Position numbers and translations under genes: made by a program. The notes beneath the pieces are model-generated. The model had not been told where the DNA came from. It did no database searches and worked only from the letters and a program-made list of their open reading frames with translations. 64,000 nt of DNA from Synaphobranchus kaupii (Eukaryota > Chordata > Actinopteri > Anguilliformes > Synaphobranchidae), in the NCBI GenBank assembly GCA_029718625.1, contig CM056379.1:52039579-52103578 (forward strand), written 5' to 3'. This document shows positions 23,191-32,367 of this stretch, in pieces. Within the stretch, counting starts at the first letter, position 1, and each line of letters opens with the position of its first letter.

Positions 23191-23529
23191 ATGTCTGCAC
23201 GTATTAAACGGAACTGGCCTTTTCTAAAAGCCCTATTTGAAGGTAATGCCCGGCAAAGACGTAACATATTACAGTCTGCTTCTGGTGAACTTATAAACAC
23301 AATTTGTGAACTAGCTCTCAATGTTTTACGGGGCAATATACCCCTAACTGATACACAACTGAAAAAAATAAGAAAACAAAAGGTCGGAATTAAACTGTTG
23401 ATTAACAAAAGATCATCTATTCGAAAGAGGCGAAAGATTATTTCTCAAAAAGGTGGATTTCTTCTGCCACTGCTGAGTGTAGCAATACCGTTTCTCACCA
23501 GTTTGATAGCGGGTCGCAGCGGTGCTTAA
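23191..23529 (+). CDS. Conserved Polinton protein, basic with hydrophobic C-terminus
   Basis: This 112-residue protein starts MSARIKRNWPFLKALFEG and continues with a helical segment (ELINTICELALNVLRGNIPL). A strongly basic middle (KRSSIRKRRK) and a hydrophobic tail (GGFLLPLLSVAIPFLTSLIA) follow, which could be a membrane or capsid-interacting segment. Proteins of this pattern commonly sit next to the packaging ATPase in Polintons and adintoviruses; I know of no established function. A small virion protein is an inference from the basic and hydrophobic layout. The gene is intact and tightly packed between its neighbours. Confidence 0.7.
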   Translation: MSARIKRNWPFLKALFEGNARQRRNILQSASGELINTICELALNVLRGNIPLTDTQLKKIRKQKVGIKLLINKRSSIRKRRKIISQKGGFLLPLLSVAIPFLTSLIAGRSGA

Positions 23530-23533
23530 AAAC

Positions 23534-24238
23534 ATGGATCACGCCCAAAAAATGTTTCTCGTACCTCAAAGTCAGCTGGACAAATTAAAGAATCTTACTT
23601 TTACTCCGGAACCAATCCGACAAACTGTTGAAAATGATTTGGATCAAACCATACGTAACATCTTATCAAGGACTGATGTTGGTCCTCATGAGAAGGTAAA
23701 ACTGTACACGATTGCTCTACAGCGTTTCATTGCTTTGGTTAAACAAGGGGAAGCCGAAATGCAACATTTGACCCTATCGTTGCCTGTTGAGGTTGGCGAT
23801 AATGTCAGAACGGACACCGCCCGAGTTGACGATTTTGTACAAAGCGTACCACCTAGAAGCCGGAAAAATGCCACCTACGTATTGGATAAAATTTCTAAAT
23901 CAGGAAATGTCGCTACGTGGAACGATAAAGGGGAGTTTGTGTTTAATGGTACGGTTGTCAGTGGTTCGCATATGTTGGATCTAATAAAGAACATAACGGC
24001 CCCTCACAAGATTTCTGACGATAGAAGGCCCCGGGGTTGGGAGGAATTTATAGAGGCTATGGCTATGCTTAATATGCCTATTTCTGTCATACCTAATCAA
24101 AATGTGCGCGGCAAGATAAATCAACACAAAAAGAAAATACCAAATACGGCAACCTTTGCAACAATGACACCAGAACCAGGCCCTAAGGCTGTTTTTTCAT
24201 CTCCCGCTTTAGACCATTCAGCGTGGCTAGATTTCTGA
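23534..24238 (+). CDS. Conserved Polinton protein of unknown function
   Basis: I chose the ATG at 23534 (MDHAQKMFLVPQSQLDKLK); a GTG 12 bases upstream is possible but unlikely in a eukaryote. The 234-residue product begins with a predicted helical region (QTVENDLDQTIRNILSR, LQRFIALVKQGEAEMQHL). A mixed region with YVLDKISKSG and WNDKGEFVFNG follows, then a basic tail. I recognise the N-terminal pattern as recurrent in animal Polinton-type elements but know no function. It is the last gene of the rightward convoy and ends 78 bases before the shared poly(A) region. No break is seen. Confidence 0.65.
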   Translation: MDHAQKMFLVPQSQLDKLKNLTFTPEPIRQTVENDLDQTIRNILSRTDVGPHEKVKLYTIALQRFIALVKQGEAEMQHLTLSLPVEVGDNVRTDTARVDDFVQSVPPRSRKNATYVLDKISKSGNVATWNDKGEFVFNGTVVSGSHMLDLIKNITAPHKISDDRRPRGWEEFIEAMAMLNMPISVIPNQNVRGKINQHKKKIPNTATFATMTPEPGPKAVFSSPALDHSAWLDF

Positions 24239-24245
24239 AGCTGTT

Positions 24246-24268
24246 GAGTGTGTGTGTGTGTGTGTGTG
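24246..24268 (+). repeat. (GT)n tract between convergent convoys
   Basis: A short GT dinucleotide repeat lies immediately after the last rightward gene. Confidence 0.85.
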
Positions 24269-24315
24269 TTTTGTTTTAAATGATCAAAATGTCGAAATGT
24301 AAAGTTTAAAATGTT

Positions 24316-24331
24316 TTTATTTTATAATAAA
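24316..24331. terminator. Overlapping bidirectional poly(A) signals
   Basis: AATAAA is present on the + strand at 24326-24331 and on the - strand at 24316-24321 (TTTATT). They lie in the 135-base gap between the last + gene (ends 24238) and the last - gene (ends 24374). One compact region can therefore end transcripts of both convoys. Confidence 0.7.
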
Positions 24332-24373
24332 AGACAAAACAACATTCAAACAATACATGTCTGTGTTTTTTTT

Positions 24374-24916
24374 TCAACAGTGACAGGCCTTAAACATTTC
24401 ACCACAGCATGCAGTCTGTACACAGTTTAACATGTTTTTAACACACTTGTCCAAGTATATTTTATCAACATATCTTGAAACCATCGCATCATTATTTTTC
24501 AAATTATCAGAGTATAGGGTTATAATTTCATTAAACGGAACCCCTTTGGCCCTGTTGTGCAGATAAAAGACGCAATGCTGTCCACACTTTGTGCTGTGTA
24601 GGTCTTGCACTTGTGCCTTGTTGTAAACAATCCTTTTACAGTTCTTTTGTAAAAAAGTAATAATGTTATCTGGGAAATAAATGTAGTCAGGAGGGTTGCC
24701 ATAGGAGTCGAAAAATTCACCAGTTTTATCCGCACACAAATATAGCGCTAACCAGTGTTCTCCAGGCTTGTTTCGAGGGTGTGTATTCACAATGTACAAT
24801 GCTGGTAAATTATTTAGTTTATTATTCGGTAGCTCATCACAGGCCACAACCCCATAAAAGTTATTTCCTGTGTAAGGATTGTTACTCAAAATAGCCGTTA
24901 GTTCTCTGGTATTCAT
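24374..24916 (-). CDS. Adenain-like cysteine protease
   Basis: This 180-residue protein of the Ulp1/adenain fold shows the expected order: His54 in GEHWLALYL, Asp70 in FFDSYG, an oxyanion Gln near 103-105 (AQVQDL) and Cys115 in STKCGQHCVFYL. In Polintons and adenoviruses this enzyme matures capsid and core proteins. Possible substrates are encoded next door; the core protein at 26234-26692 has an MYGSG match to the adenain-type consensus. The ATG is 2 bases after the capsid stop. All catalytic residues are present and the length is typical, so this gene looks intact. Confidence 0.92.
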   Translation of the reverse strand: MNTRELTAILSNNPYTGNNFYGVVACDELPNNKLNNLPALYIVNTHPRNKPGEHWLALYLCADKTGEFFDSYGNPPDYIYFPDNIITFLQKNCKRIVYNKAQVQDLHSTKCGQHCVFYLHNRAKGVPFNEIITLYSDNLKNNDAMVSRYVDKIYLDKCVKNMLNCVQTACCGEMFKACHC

Positions 24917-24918
24917 GA

Positions 24919-26231
24919 TTAATAATAATCACACAACACGTTCCTCCTCTGGTTCACTTCAATGATGTTGTCGAAGCATGCGTAAACAATTAAATTAACT
25001 GTTCTGGGTAGCGGGTTTCTGAATCTCATCTCCAGACGTATATTACCCGTCTTGATCAGGGATAGATGCTGGCTGCAACCTTCATCGGGTGTCAGGTTGA
25101 AAGCATAAAGGGTGTAACCGTTCAGGTATTCTTGACGGTTAATGCACAAAGGCGTGTCTTTGAGATGCGACCTGTGGCCAGCGTTAGGCTGTAAAATTCG
25201 CGAACCGCAGAACCGTTACCATAATTTGGGAGATATGGTTTACTCGGTATTGGAAGACCGTTCATACTGAGGGATACATATTCTGCATTGTAATGCTGGA
25301 AATTGAAAGGGTTCTTGTTGTAAACACCTGTAAAGGCGTCGTTATCTACCAAACCTATAATGATAGATTTCGGTAATTGACCCAAAAACAAATTTTCTTG
25401 ATTGCAAACTCTAAGACCAGCGGCTAAACTGAAAGTTTTAAGACTAACACGGTCAATCGGATATTTAACATTTGATGTCAGTAGAGCCTGGGCATGTCCG
25501 AGCTTAACGGGTGGAGAGACCCCAATTTTTTTTACAAATAGTGTGGCCGAGACCATTTTAAGGCGGTATTGTTGCTGAGGTGCATCCTCGCTCATTAGAC
25601 AGAACTCATCCTTACAACGGACCATCTTAATTTTTATATCGACTCCGTTTATAAGTAGTCTCTCCTGAAAAAACATGTCTGCATGTATGGGTCCGAGCAA
25701 CTCAAAAGTGTTACTCGCGGCTGTATATAGAGTTCTATCTTTCAAACCCTTGTTTTCACCCGCTGGGTCTGTTACGTCCATATGTCCGCTGGTGTCCTTA
25801 TAGAATAATCCGGACGTAAATTGATTAGACATTGTGTCTTCAGAATAATTAAGTAGACATTCCATAATTGCTCTGTAGGGGTACGTGTTGCTAGACTGGC
25901 TTACCAGCCGGTCTCCCAATGAAATATCCACCTGTGAAAAAATGGTCGCTATGGGATAATTAATAAGCCCAACCTTGGCATCGGCCGGAATATTGGTGCC
26001 ATCGGCCCGGGTTATCTGACACCGTAGGTATAAAAGAGTATTGTTTAAGTCAAGATAATCTTCGCCATTACCGGCTATATAGAACTCTAGAGGTCCAGTA
26101 TCCGAAATGGCAGACAGGGGTGGCACTTCTACGTAGATGCTCTTATCAATGCTTGTTTGTGTGTAAGGAACTGCAAAAAGGTCCAGTTCCGACTTCATAC
26201 ATTCCTCTGACATGTTGTGTATAAAGGCCAT
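24919..26231 (-). pseudogene. Major capsid protein (double jelly roll), frameshifted
   Basis: The ATG at 26231 opens 369 codons typical of the hexon-like Polinton capsid protein: an N-terminal IDKSIYVEVPPLSAISDTGP region, YLDLNNTLLYLRCQI, VDISLGDRLVSQSSNTYPYR, and late FNFQHYNAEYVSLSMNG. The frame ends at 25122, but the expected C-terminal segment (YTLYAFNLTPDEGCSQHLSL ... VNLIVYACFDNIIEV) continues in another frame to 24919. A single-base change near 25150-25165 is therefore inferred. The whole gene would be about 436 residues, normal for the family. Its stop lies 2 bases before the protease ATG, the same spacing as its neighbours, which supports the reading. Confidence 0.9.
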
Positions 26232-26233
26232 TT

Positions 26234-26692
26234 TTAAAAAATGTATCTACTTTTTCTCTTAACCTTCTTGGTCTGTTTTTTAGCCTTCCTCTTACGCTTC
26301 TTTGCGACTGTGACCCTAATGTATGCCGGCCGTCTCTTTTTAGACTTGGCTCGACTTGTGACCCGCCCCCCTGGAGGCCTTTTCTGTGCGCTACGGGTCA
26401 TGACCAAAAGCCCCGAGCCTTCTTGTTCACCGTTGTTCAAACGACTCGTCACAACTTTATGGACTACATCCTTGGCTATGTTTTTAGCTGCTGATGTTAA
26501 ATGTGGTCTGGCTATGTTGAAGCCTTTCTTTAGTAGGGGCAATGCCATTCGGAATAAACCTCTAAAAAGTCCTCCAAGACCGCTACCATACATAACGCTC
26601 GCACCCTTATACCCCGGCAGACCATTACCGGCTTGTGCTGTATAATAGTCTATGTACCTATGAGGGTCAACATATAGGTTTGAACTTGCCAT
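26234..26692 (-). CDS. Basic core / pVI-pX-like virion protein
   Basis: This 152-residue protein has an N-terminal YYTAQAGNGLPGYKG segment, then MYGSGLGGLFRGLFRMALPL. That stretch joins a candidate adenain cleavage site (MYGS|G) to an amphipathic helix. The C-terminal half is very rich in Lys/Arg (for example KKRKRKAKKQTKKVKRKSR), suited to DNA condensation. The layout recalls adenovirus minor core/cement proteins (pVI, pX), but homology cannot be shown by eye. It sits between penton-like and hexon-like genes with 2-base gaps on both sides. It is intact. Confidence 0.75.
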   Translation of the reverse strand: MASSNLYVDPHRYIDYYTAQAGNGLPGYKGASVMYGSGLGGLFRGLFRMALPLLKKGFNIARPHLTSAAKNIAKDVVHKVVTSRLNNGEQEGSGLLVMTRSAQKRPPGGRVTSRAKSKKRRPAYIRVTVAKKRKRKAKKQTKKVKRKSRYIF

Positions 26693-26694
26693 TT

Positions 26695-27456
26695 TTATTC
26701 GTGATATCGATGCTTCACCGGCCTGAAATGCAATTTTATGAGGGCTTTACCGTAAGTGAAGCGTATGTTCTCGTTCTGATCCGATTTCAGTTCAATTGTT
26801 ATGTTATCAATGTGCTTCTTGCACACGTGAACGTAGTGTGGCTTTTCATACGTGATTGTGATGATATCGTTGCTAGACCCGGTTATATGTACACATCGTA
26901 GCAAGGGCACAAAACTATTTCCGACTCTCTGGTAGTCAATAATGTCTGTGTAAACATACATTGTGTAAAATCCTGCACGAATATCTGCCGGATGTGGTGC
27001 CACAGAACTTGGTGCCGTTAAGGGTACATCCGGGTCCAAACCCAACATCCTTGCAAGTTTACCACTAGCCTTCAGCGACATATTTTCGTTTGCACTACTA
27101 ATATAAATTCGGTTTTTCATTGTTGAATGGGTCACCTCAATATCCAATTTCTTTATTTTTAGCGCCTTATTCATCTCATCAACCAACGTCTTAAGATTCT
27201 TGTAATATCCCCAGCTTATTAAAACAACGTAGCTGAGTTCCTTTTTCTTACCATCACTTACGATAAAAACATTTTCATGAGCTGATAGCATATTCCATGT
27301 ACATGGGTATTGAATTTCTGCTAAAGCAACTTCCCACTGTCCACGAAATTCGAGGGGTCTGGCGAACTTCGTCGTGTAACACGATATTTTGTTTCCAGGA
27401 TAGATATCTAGACTGGCATTACTGGGGAGAGTGACATAAAAGCCTGCTTCCTCCAT
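26695..27456 (-). CDS. Minor capsid (penton-like, single jelly roll)
   Basis: This 253-residue protein starts with MEEAGFYVTLPSNASLDIYP, followed by KFARPLEFRGQWEVALAEIQ. A beta-rich middle follows, then a conserved late region ending FHPVKHRY-like (LHFRPVKHRYHE). Position between integrase and core-protein genes, size and opening motif match the Polinton minor capsid/penton protein, which forms the fivefold vertices. A one-residue FRPV spelling is what the sequence shows. No break is visible. It begins 24 bases after the integrase stop. Confidence 0.8.
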   Translation of the reverse strand: MEEAGFYVTLPSNASLDIYPGNKISCYTTKFARPLEFRGQWEVALAEIQYPCTWNMLSAHENVFIVSDGKKKELSYVVLISWGYYKNLKTLVDEMNKALKIKKLDIEVTHSTMKNRIYISSANENMSLKASGKLARMLGLDPDVPLTAPSSVAPHPADIRAGFYTMYVYTDIIDYQRVGNSFVPLLRCVHITGSSNDIITITYEKPHYVHVCKKHIDNITIELKSDQNENIRFTYGKALIKLHFRPVKHRYHE

Positions 27457-27480
27457 GGCGAGCTAATGGTTTCTACTCTT

Positions 27481-28581
27481 TTAGATATCAAACACGTTAT
27501 CTTTAGGTATCCAGCTGTTGTATTTTTCAGGCCATCCGACCCACTTCACTAAAACGAGCTTCTGTTTCTTATACTTTTTTTCGGCAATTATTTTTTCGAC
27601 CTTAAAGGTTTTGTCTTTTCCAACTATAACCTTCTGTAATTCCTCAGCATAAAATGTTCCGTCAATGCTCGCCCCATCATAATCCTTCAATCTATATACA
27701 GGAGGGTTTCTGTGGACCCTTTCAACGACTGTAAAATATTCGTCTGTATATGTTTGCTCATAACCTTTTGCAAACTTTCCACGTACTTTGGAAACTCTGA
27801 CGGTATCCCCCTCCTCAAACTTAAACTTTAGCTTTTTAGATTTTTTTGTAAAGAGACCATACATGTTTTTAAAAACTTTAAAATAATTATTTTCGTTTAC
27901 TTCAATTGGCTTCATTTTAATCGTATTGTGATAGCTGTTGTTGTAAGCCAGGACCAAATCCTGGACAGAATCTACATAGCGTCTGGTGTTGTGCGCTGTG
28001 AAGTATCTCCACATTCTGGATTTTAACGTTCTATTGAAACGTTCGACCACAGATGCTTTCACATCATCGTTGTCTGTGGCAAAGTGTAATATTTTGTTGC
28101 GTTTCATCAGACTCTGAAACCTTTTATTGAAAAATTCTTTACCTTTATCGGTTTGTATTTTTTTAGGTATACGTCCATTTGCGAGAATTTCTTGAAGGGC
28201 TTTCACCACTTCGATACCTGTCTTGTTTTTAAGAACACATACCCAGGCGTATTTTGACAATATATCTATACAAGTTAGCATAAACTTCATATTATCATTA
28301 TGCTCAGATAAACTTGACATGTCTACTAAATCAAGCTGCCATTGTGAATCAATGTTTCTCACAATAACCCTGTTTCTTTTGAAATTGACTCTGATGGGTT
28401 TGTGTAAAGTGTATGCATCTTCACCCGATAACCAGTCCGTAACTTTTTTGTTTGATATGTTACTCCCTGCTTCAAGTAATACATTTCGTAAGCGCTCTTT
28501 GCCACCGTAAGAACCTGGATTTTCTGGAGCATAATAAACATCTTTCATGCGTTTCTCACCCGCCATCCTTACAGTTATCAC
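27481..28581 (-). CDS. Retroviral-type integrase with chromodomain
   Basis: This 366-residue protein has the catalytic D,D35E set: Asp84 in QWQLDLVDM, Asp145 in IQTDKGKEF and Glu180 in VVERFNRTLK. An SH3-like region follows (GDTVRVSKVRGKFAKGYEQ), then a C-terminal chromodomain (KVEKIIAEKKYKKQK, VKWVGWPEKYNSWIP). The enzyme joins the AG-ended termini to target DNA and makes the 6-bp duplication seen here. A chromodomain may bias targeting to methylated-histone chromatin (family knowledge). The N-terminal zinc motif is not obvious. An alternative start is the Met at residue 6. No break is seen. Confidence 0.93.
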   Translation of the reverse strand: MITVRMAGEKRMKDVYYAPENPGSYGGKERLRNVLLEAGSNISNKKVTDWLSGEDAYTLHKPIRVNFKRNRVIVRNIDSQWQLDLVDMSSLSEHNDNMKFMLTCIDILSKYAWVCVLKNKTGIEVVKALQEILANGRIPKKIQTDKGKEFFNKRFQSLMKRNKILHFATDNDDVKASVVERFNRTLKSRMWRYFTAHNTRRYVDSVQDLVLAYNNSYHNTIKMKPIEVNENNYFKVFKNMYGLFTKKSKKLKFKFEEGDTVRVSKVRGKFAKGYEQTYTDEYFTVVERVHRNPPVYRLKDYDGASIDGTFYAEELQKVIVGKDKTFKVEKIIAEKKYKKQKLVLVKWVGWPEKYNSWIPKDNVFDI

Positions 28582-28699
28582 AATAATGACACAATATATA
28601 AAAAACCAAAGTATTTATTTATGTATTTTTAAAAAAAAGTTACAGGTTACATGACAGAAATTATACATATTAACATTTAAACATTTCTTGAAAATGTTT

Positions 28700-29443
28700 T
28701 CAAATGTTATCGTTCATCCGGTTTCGCACGCCTTCAGAATGGTCACACCATAGGTGTTCCTGCATTGCCTCGTCAATCTCCCAAAAGTCTGTGATGACAA
28801 CCGCAATAGCCTTCTCACTGACTGAGTCTAGTGTTGTACGGGAGATTTCCAACAGTTTATTCCCAATGTGTGGCTCCTCCCGAAGTTCTGAAACAATGGT
28901 GTCAACAGACCCCAAGATTCTCACAGGATCTGGAACCCCTCCGAACACTTTCAAGGCCTTGATCAGCAGAGGTTGCAGCCACGGCTTTTTCACATTTGTC
29001 ACAAAGTCTGTAAAATTACTTTTATAATAATACGTATCCGCTTCAAAGAGGCAGCTGTGTCTCAGTTAACTGGGGTGATCAACTTCACAGCCTTGGCATT
29101 CGCTTCTCCTTTTTTTTTCTATTGCTCCATTCAGAAGACAGGCAATTATAGCTTTAAGCATCTTAATCATCGGGGTTGTAAGACACCCGTCAATTTCATC
29201 GTCTATACACTCCTGGTTTGTTTTTTGGCTGGACTGTTGTGCAAAGTGTGTCAACTCACAGCCTTCATCGGCCATATTTTTTGGCTCTGATAAAAATAGG
29301 GTTTCGGCTTTGTCGGCATCGATCCAAGGCTCTGTAGCCGGCTTGTCATTGTTCGCTGAATACTCAGGCTCCCAAGATTCTGAGCAATCGGCCCGCTTTA
29401 GGGATTTATACATTTTGTAAACGCTCTGAGACATGTTTGACAA
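28700..29443 (-). pseudogene. Unknown Polinton protein with in-frame stop
   Basis: Two open segments, 29443-29066 and 29065-28700, are in the same frame, separated only by a TAA at 29066-29068. Downstream of it the frame stays open with no nearby Met before 29002. They are best read as one roughly 247-codon gene with a nonsense change. The first half is acidic, with MSNMSQSVYKMYKSLKRA and a hydrophobic helix MIKMLKAIIACLLNGAIEKK. The second half has helical segments (LLIKALKVFGGVPDPVRIL). I recognise no domain. An alternative is two separate small genes with a stop codon between them. Confidence 0.5.
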
Positions 29444-29595
29444 GAGTTTTGTTAAGGCAGTGAAATACTGAGTTTGTCGAGTGGCTTTTAAACACCTCTG
29501 AAACTTATAGCCACGCCTTAAAACTTTAGAGTTATGTTCTGTGGGTGGGGTCTTCCTTTTTGGGAGTTTGATTTGAATTTAACATATTTTAACGA

Positions 29596-29620
29596 TTAAT
29601 AATAATAATAATAATAATGA
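29596..29620 (+). repeat. (AAT)n microsatellite
   Basis: About eight TAA/AAT units lie between two - strand Polinton genes. Confidence 0.9.
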
Positions 29621-29688
29621 AACAATACGTAAAATAGCCTGTAAAAGAAAAGGCTTTTTTTATTTTAAAGTTCACAAAATCAATCAAA

Positions 29689-29985
29689 AAGACATTATGT
29701 ATACATTTATATTGAACACACAATCTAAAAATTTTAAAAACATTATTATATATTTTGCTTACATGTTTTGACATGTTATTTTACACAAAACTTGTAGAGT
29801 CTTCGTCATCAGAGGCAAATAAAAAAAGACATTATGTATACATTTATATTGAACGCACACAATCTAAAAATTTCAAAAAACATTATTATAGGTATATTTT
29901 TTTTGCTTACATGTTTTGACATCAACTTTTTACACAAACATAATCAACTTTCAAACTGTTTTTACACAAAACATGTAGAGTCTTC
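29689..29985 (-). repeat. Tandem duplication at 3' end of acidic-protein gene
   Basis: Two imperfect copies (about 29689-29827 and 29828-29985) both contain GACATTATGTATACATTTAT, TTGCTTACATGTTTTGACAT, TTTTTACACAAAA and GTAGAGTCTTCGTCA. The last motif encodes the final codons of the neighbouring gene, so the duplicated unit includes a copy of its C-terminus plus 3' UTR. Confidence 0.8.
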
Positions 29986-30918
29986 GTCAATCGGCGTTGT
30001 TGGTGGGGCTGGCGGTATATTTTCCATATCTTCATCACCAGATTCTTCATCATCAGATTCTTCATCACCAGATTCTTCAGCCACGGCGTTGAATCGCGAC
30101 AATAAGTTCGTTTTCACATCGGTAAAATTTCTCCAAAGTCTATACTCCTCAAACACCTCATCGGCTCGCTCAATAGCCTTGTTCAACATTTGCAGGTTGT
30201 CCAAATTAAATACAATTAGCGTATCCCCGATGTCTCTTGCTTCATATGTCTCGGCAATGAACAGTTTTTTATACTCTTTCAGCGCTGACACACAGATAAT
30301 ACTGCAGTCCTCCGAACAGCTCAGAAAACTACAAATATTCTGTACATCGTCCACAACCTCTTTGTAACATTGCTTGAATTTAAGCCAATCCTTGCGTACA
30401 AATAATATAGACTCTGATTTTTCGCTGTACAATTCCCCCTCACACAGGCTGAAAAGGGTCATCGTTGGTTCCTGGCCAGACGTATCGATATTGTAGCCAC
30501 ATCGTCGATTTGAAAATTCTGCAGGCCAATCTTCGTAAAACGAACATCCTTGAAGCCTTGATACCCTTGTATAAAGGTGTTGTTACACGAAGCAATTTTT
30601 GTTGCTTGCAACTAAATTGCAGCTGAGTTGCTCATAGATTGCTTCGTGTAACATTCCCTGCAATTTCTGTGCAACTTGATTGCAACAAGTTGGGAGCAGT
30701 TCAACTTTCATGCAACCGATTGCATGCAATAACCAATCAGAACAGAGATATTGATCACACGCGAACGCAGAAATGTCTGCGCGTAGCCTACTACGATAAC
30801 GTTACTAGATTGCTACATTATCATAAACTATAACTGGCTAACACGAAGCACCTACACACCTAAGTTAAACCGAACTGGCTAACTATATATATATATATAA
30901 TAACGTTAACACAACTAA

Positions 30919-32246
30919 ATGGCTCAACTGAATACATGGACCCTTGAAAAAGAGAGCATTCTCATCGAATTTTATGAAGGTTTGTACGGTCAATTAATGG
31001 ACGTTAATTCACATAAAATTGTGTTAGCTAGGTAGGTTAGGTAACTATGGGTAACGTTAGCGATTAGCTTGGTAGCTAACGCCTTCATAGATTAGACGTT
31101 AGTCGGTGTAACGTTAATGCAAACTAACTAGCTAGCTAACGTTAGCTAGCGTGATTTGACGTGAATTCTACACTAGTTATGTTAGCTTTGTAATGTCGAA
31201 CTATCTAACGTTACGTACCTACAGAGCCAAGTGTAGCCTACCCTACAATTATAAATATATGGATCTGGCTACTGTGTGTGTGGGTGGCTATTCTTATTAA
31301 CTTGTTAACCCTTGTTGTATCTGTGAATTTGATTATCAGAGCACAGATTTTTGTGGGACCCAAAGGACACTGCCTACTTTAAAAAAGACATGAGGGACGT
31401 AACACTGTCTCATTTGAAGGAGCTGCTAGGGCAAGATATTACAGGGCATCCCTTCAATAGTAAGTTGTAGCTAGCTATAGCTCATCATCCAGTATTCTGT
31501 GTATTTCCATCAGTTCACACTTAGGAGGCTATAGCTTACATCCAATCACAAAATTCTTATTTTTTGGTTTGCAGTTGAGAGTATTAAGGACAGGTACCGA
31601 AACCTAAGAACGACATACCAGAGGGAGCTCAAGAAAGTTGAAGGGTCAAGCAGGTCAGGGGCAGGAGCTGATGCCACTTATATTCAAAAATGGGCACATT
31701 ACTTCCCTCTGCGATATTTAAAAGATGCAGGAAAGCCAGCCACTAGCCAGGACAGCATGACCCAGTCACCATCACCACCAGCATCACCTGAGGCTGAGGT
31801 ATTATAGAGTAGAATAGAATAATTTATTGTCCACACAATGTGGAAATTTGTATTTTGCTTCACCTCACTGGACATTAATTATAATAATATAGTATCTTGT
31901 TGATGGTGGAAAACACTAATAATAATGCACAAAACACTGAATTATTTTCACCTAATTTATGTTCAAGGCAGACGAGTCACCTGTGGAGATGCCAGCAACA
32001 CAGAATAGGCCAGGTCACAAGAGAGTGAGGGAGAGAGCACTTGCTATTGACAACAGCTCAAGAGAGGAGGTCTACTCTGAAGTGCTTAAGTGTCTCAGAG
32101 GCCAGGAGGAGTCTGATCCAAATTTGCTATTTGGGCAGTATGTAGGAGCAACCTTAAAGGACATGGGGAAGCGAGCCAAGGAAATGGCAAAGATTGGGAT
32201 TCAACAAGTATTAGTGAAATATCTATTTGAGAGTGTGAGTGAGTGA
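30919..32246 (+). CDS. Harbinger MADF/Myb-like accessory protein
   Basis: Four exons join in phase: 30919-30979, 31340-31459, 31575-31798 and 31968-32246, all with GT-AG introns, giving 227 residues. The MADF domain starts in exon 1 (WTLEKESILIEFYE) and runs through HRFLWDPKDTAYFKKDMRD and ESIKDRYRNLRTTYQRELKK to WAHYFPLRYLKD. A Pro/Ser linker and a BESS-like C-terminus (DPNLLFGQYVGATLKDMGKR) follow. From family knowledge, the Myb/MADF-like partner of Harbinger binds the transposon ends and brings the transposase to the nucleus. No stops or frame breaks are seen. Confidence 0.88.
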
Positions 32247-32367
32247 AGGAAAAAGAAACATTTTTAAAAGTTCAATAAATTATGTTTTAATATGTAACAA
32301 AGTGTCTTCATTTAATATAATTAATTAATCAGAATATTTATAAGTAATTGTGGAGATTCACCACACT

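Noticed and set aside
23522..23533. GTG upstream start for the gene at 23534
   Set aside because: Eukaryotic initiation at the ATG 12 bases downstream is far more likely.
26241..26645. 134-codon + strand frame opposite the core-protein gene
   Set aside because: It is the antisense shadow of the Lys/Arg-rich core-protein gene, with no independent support.
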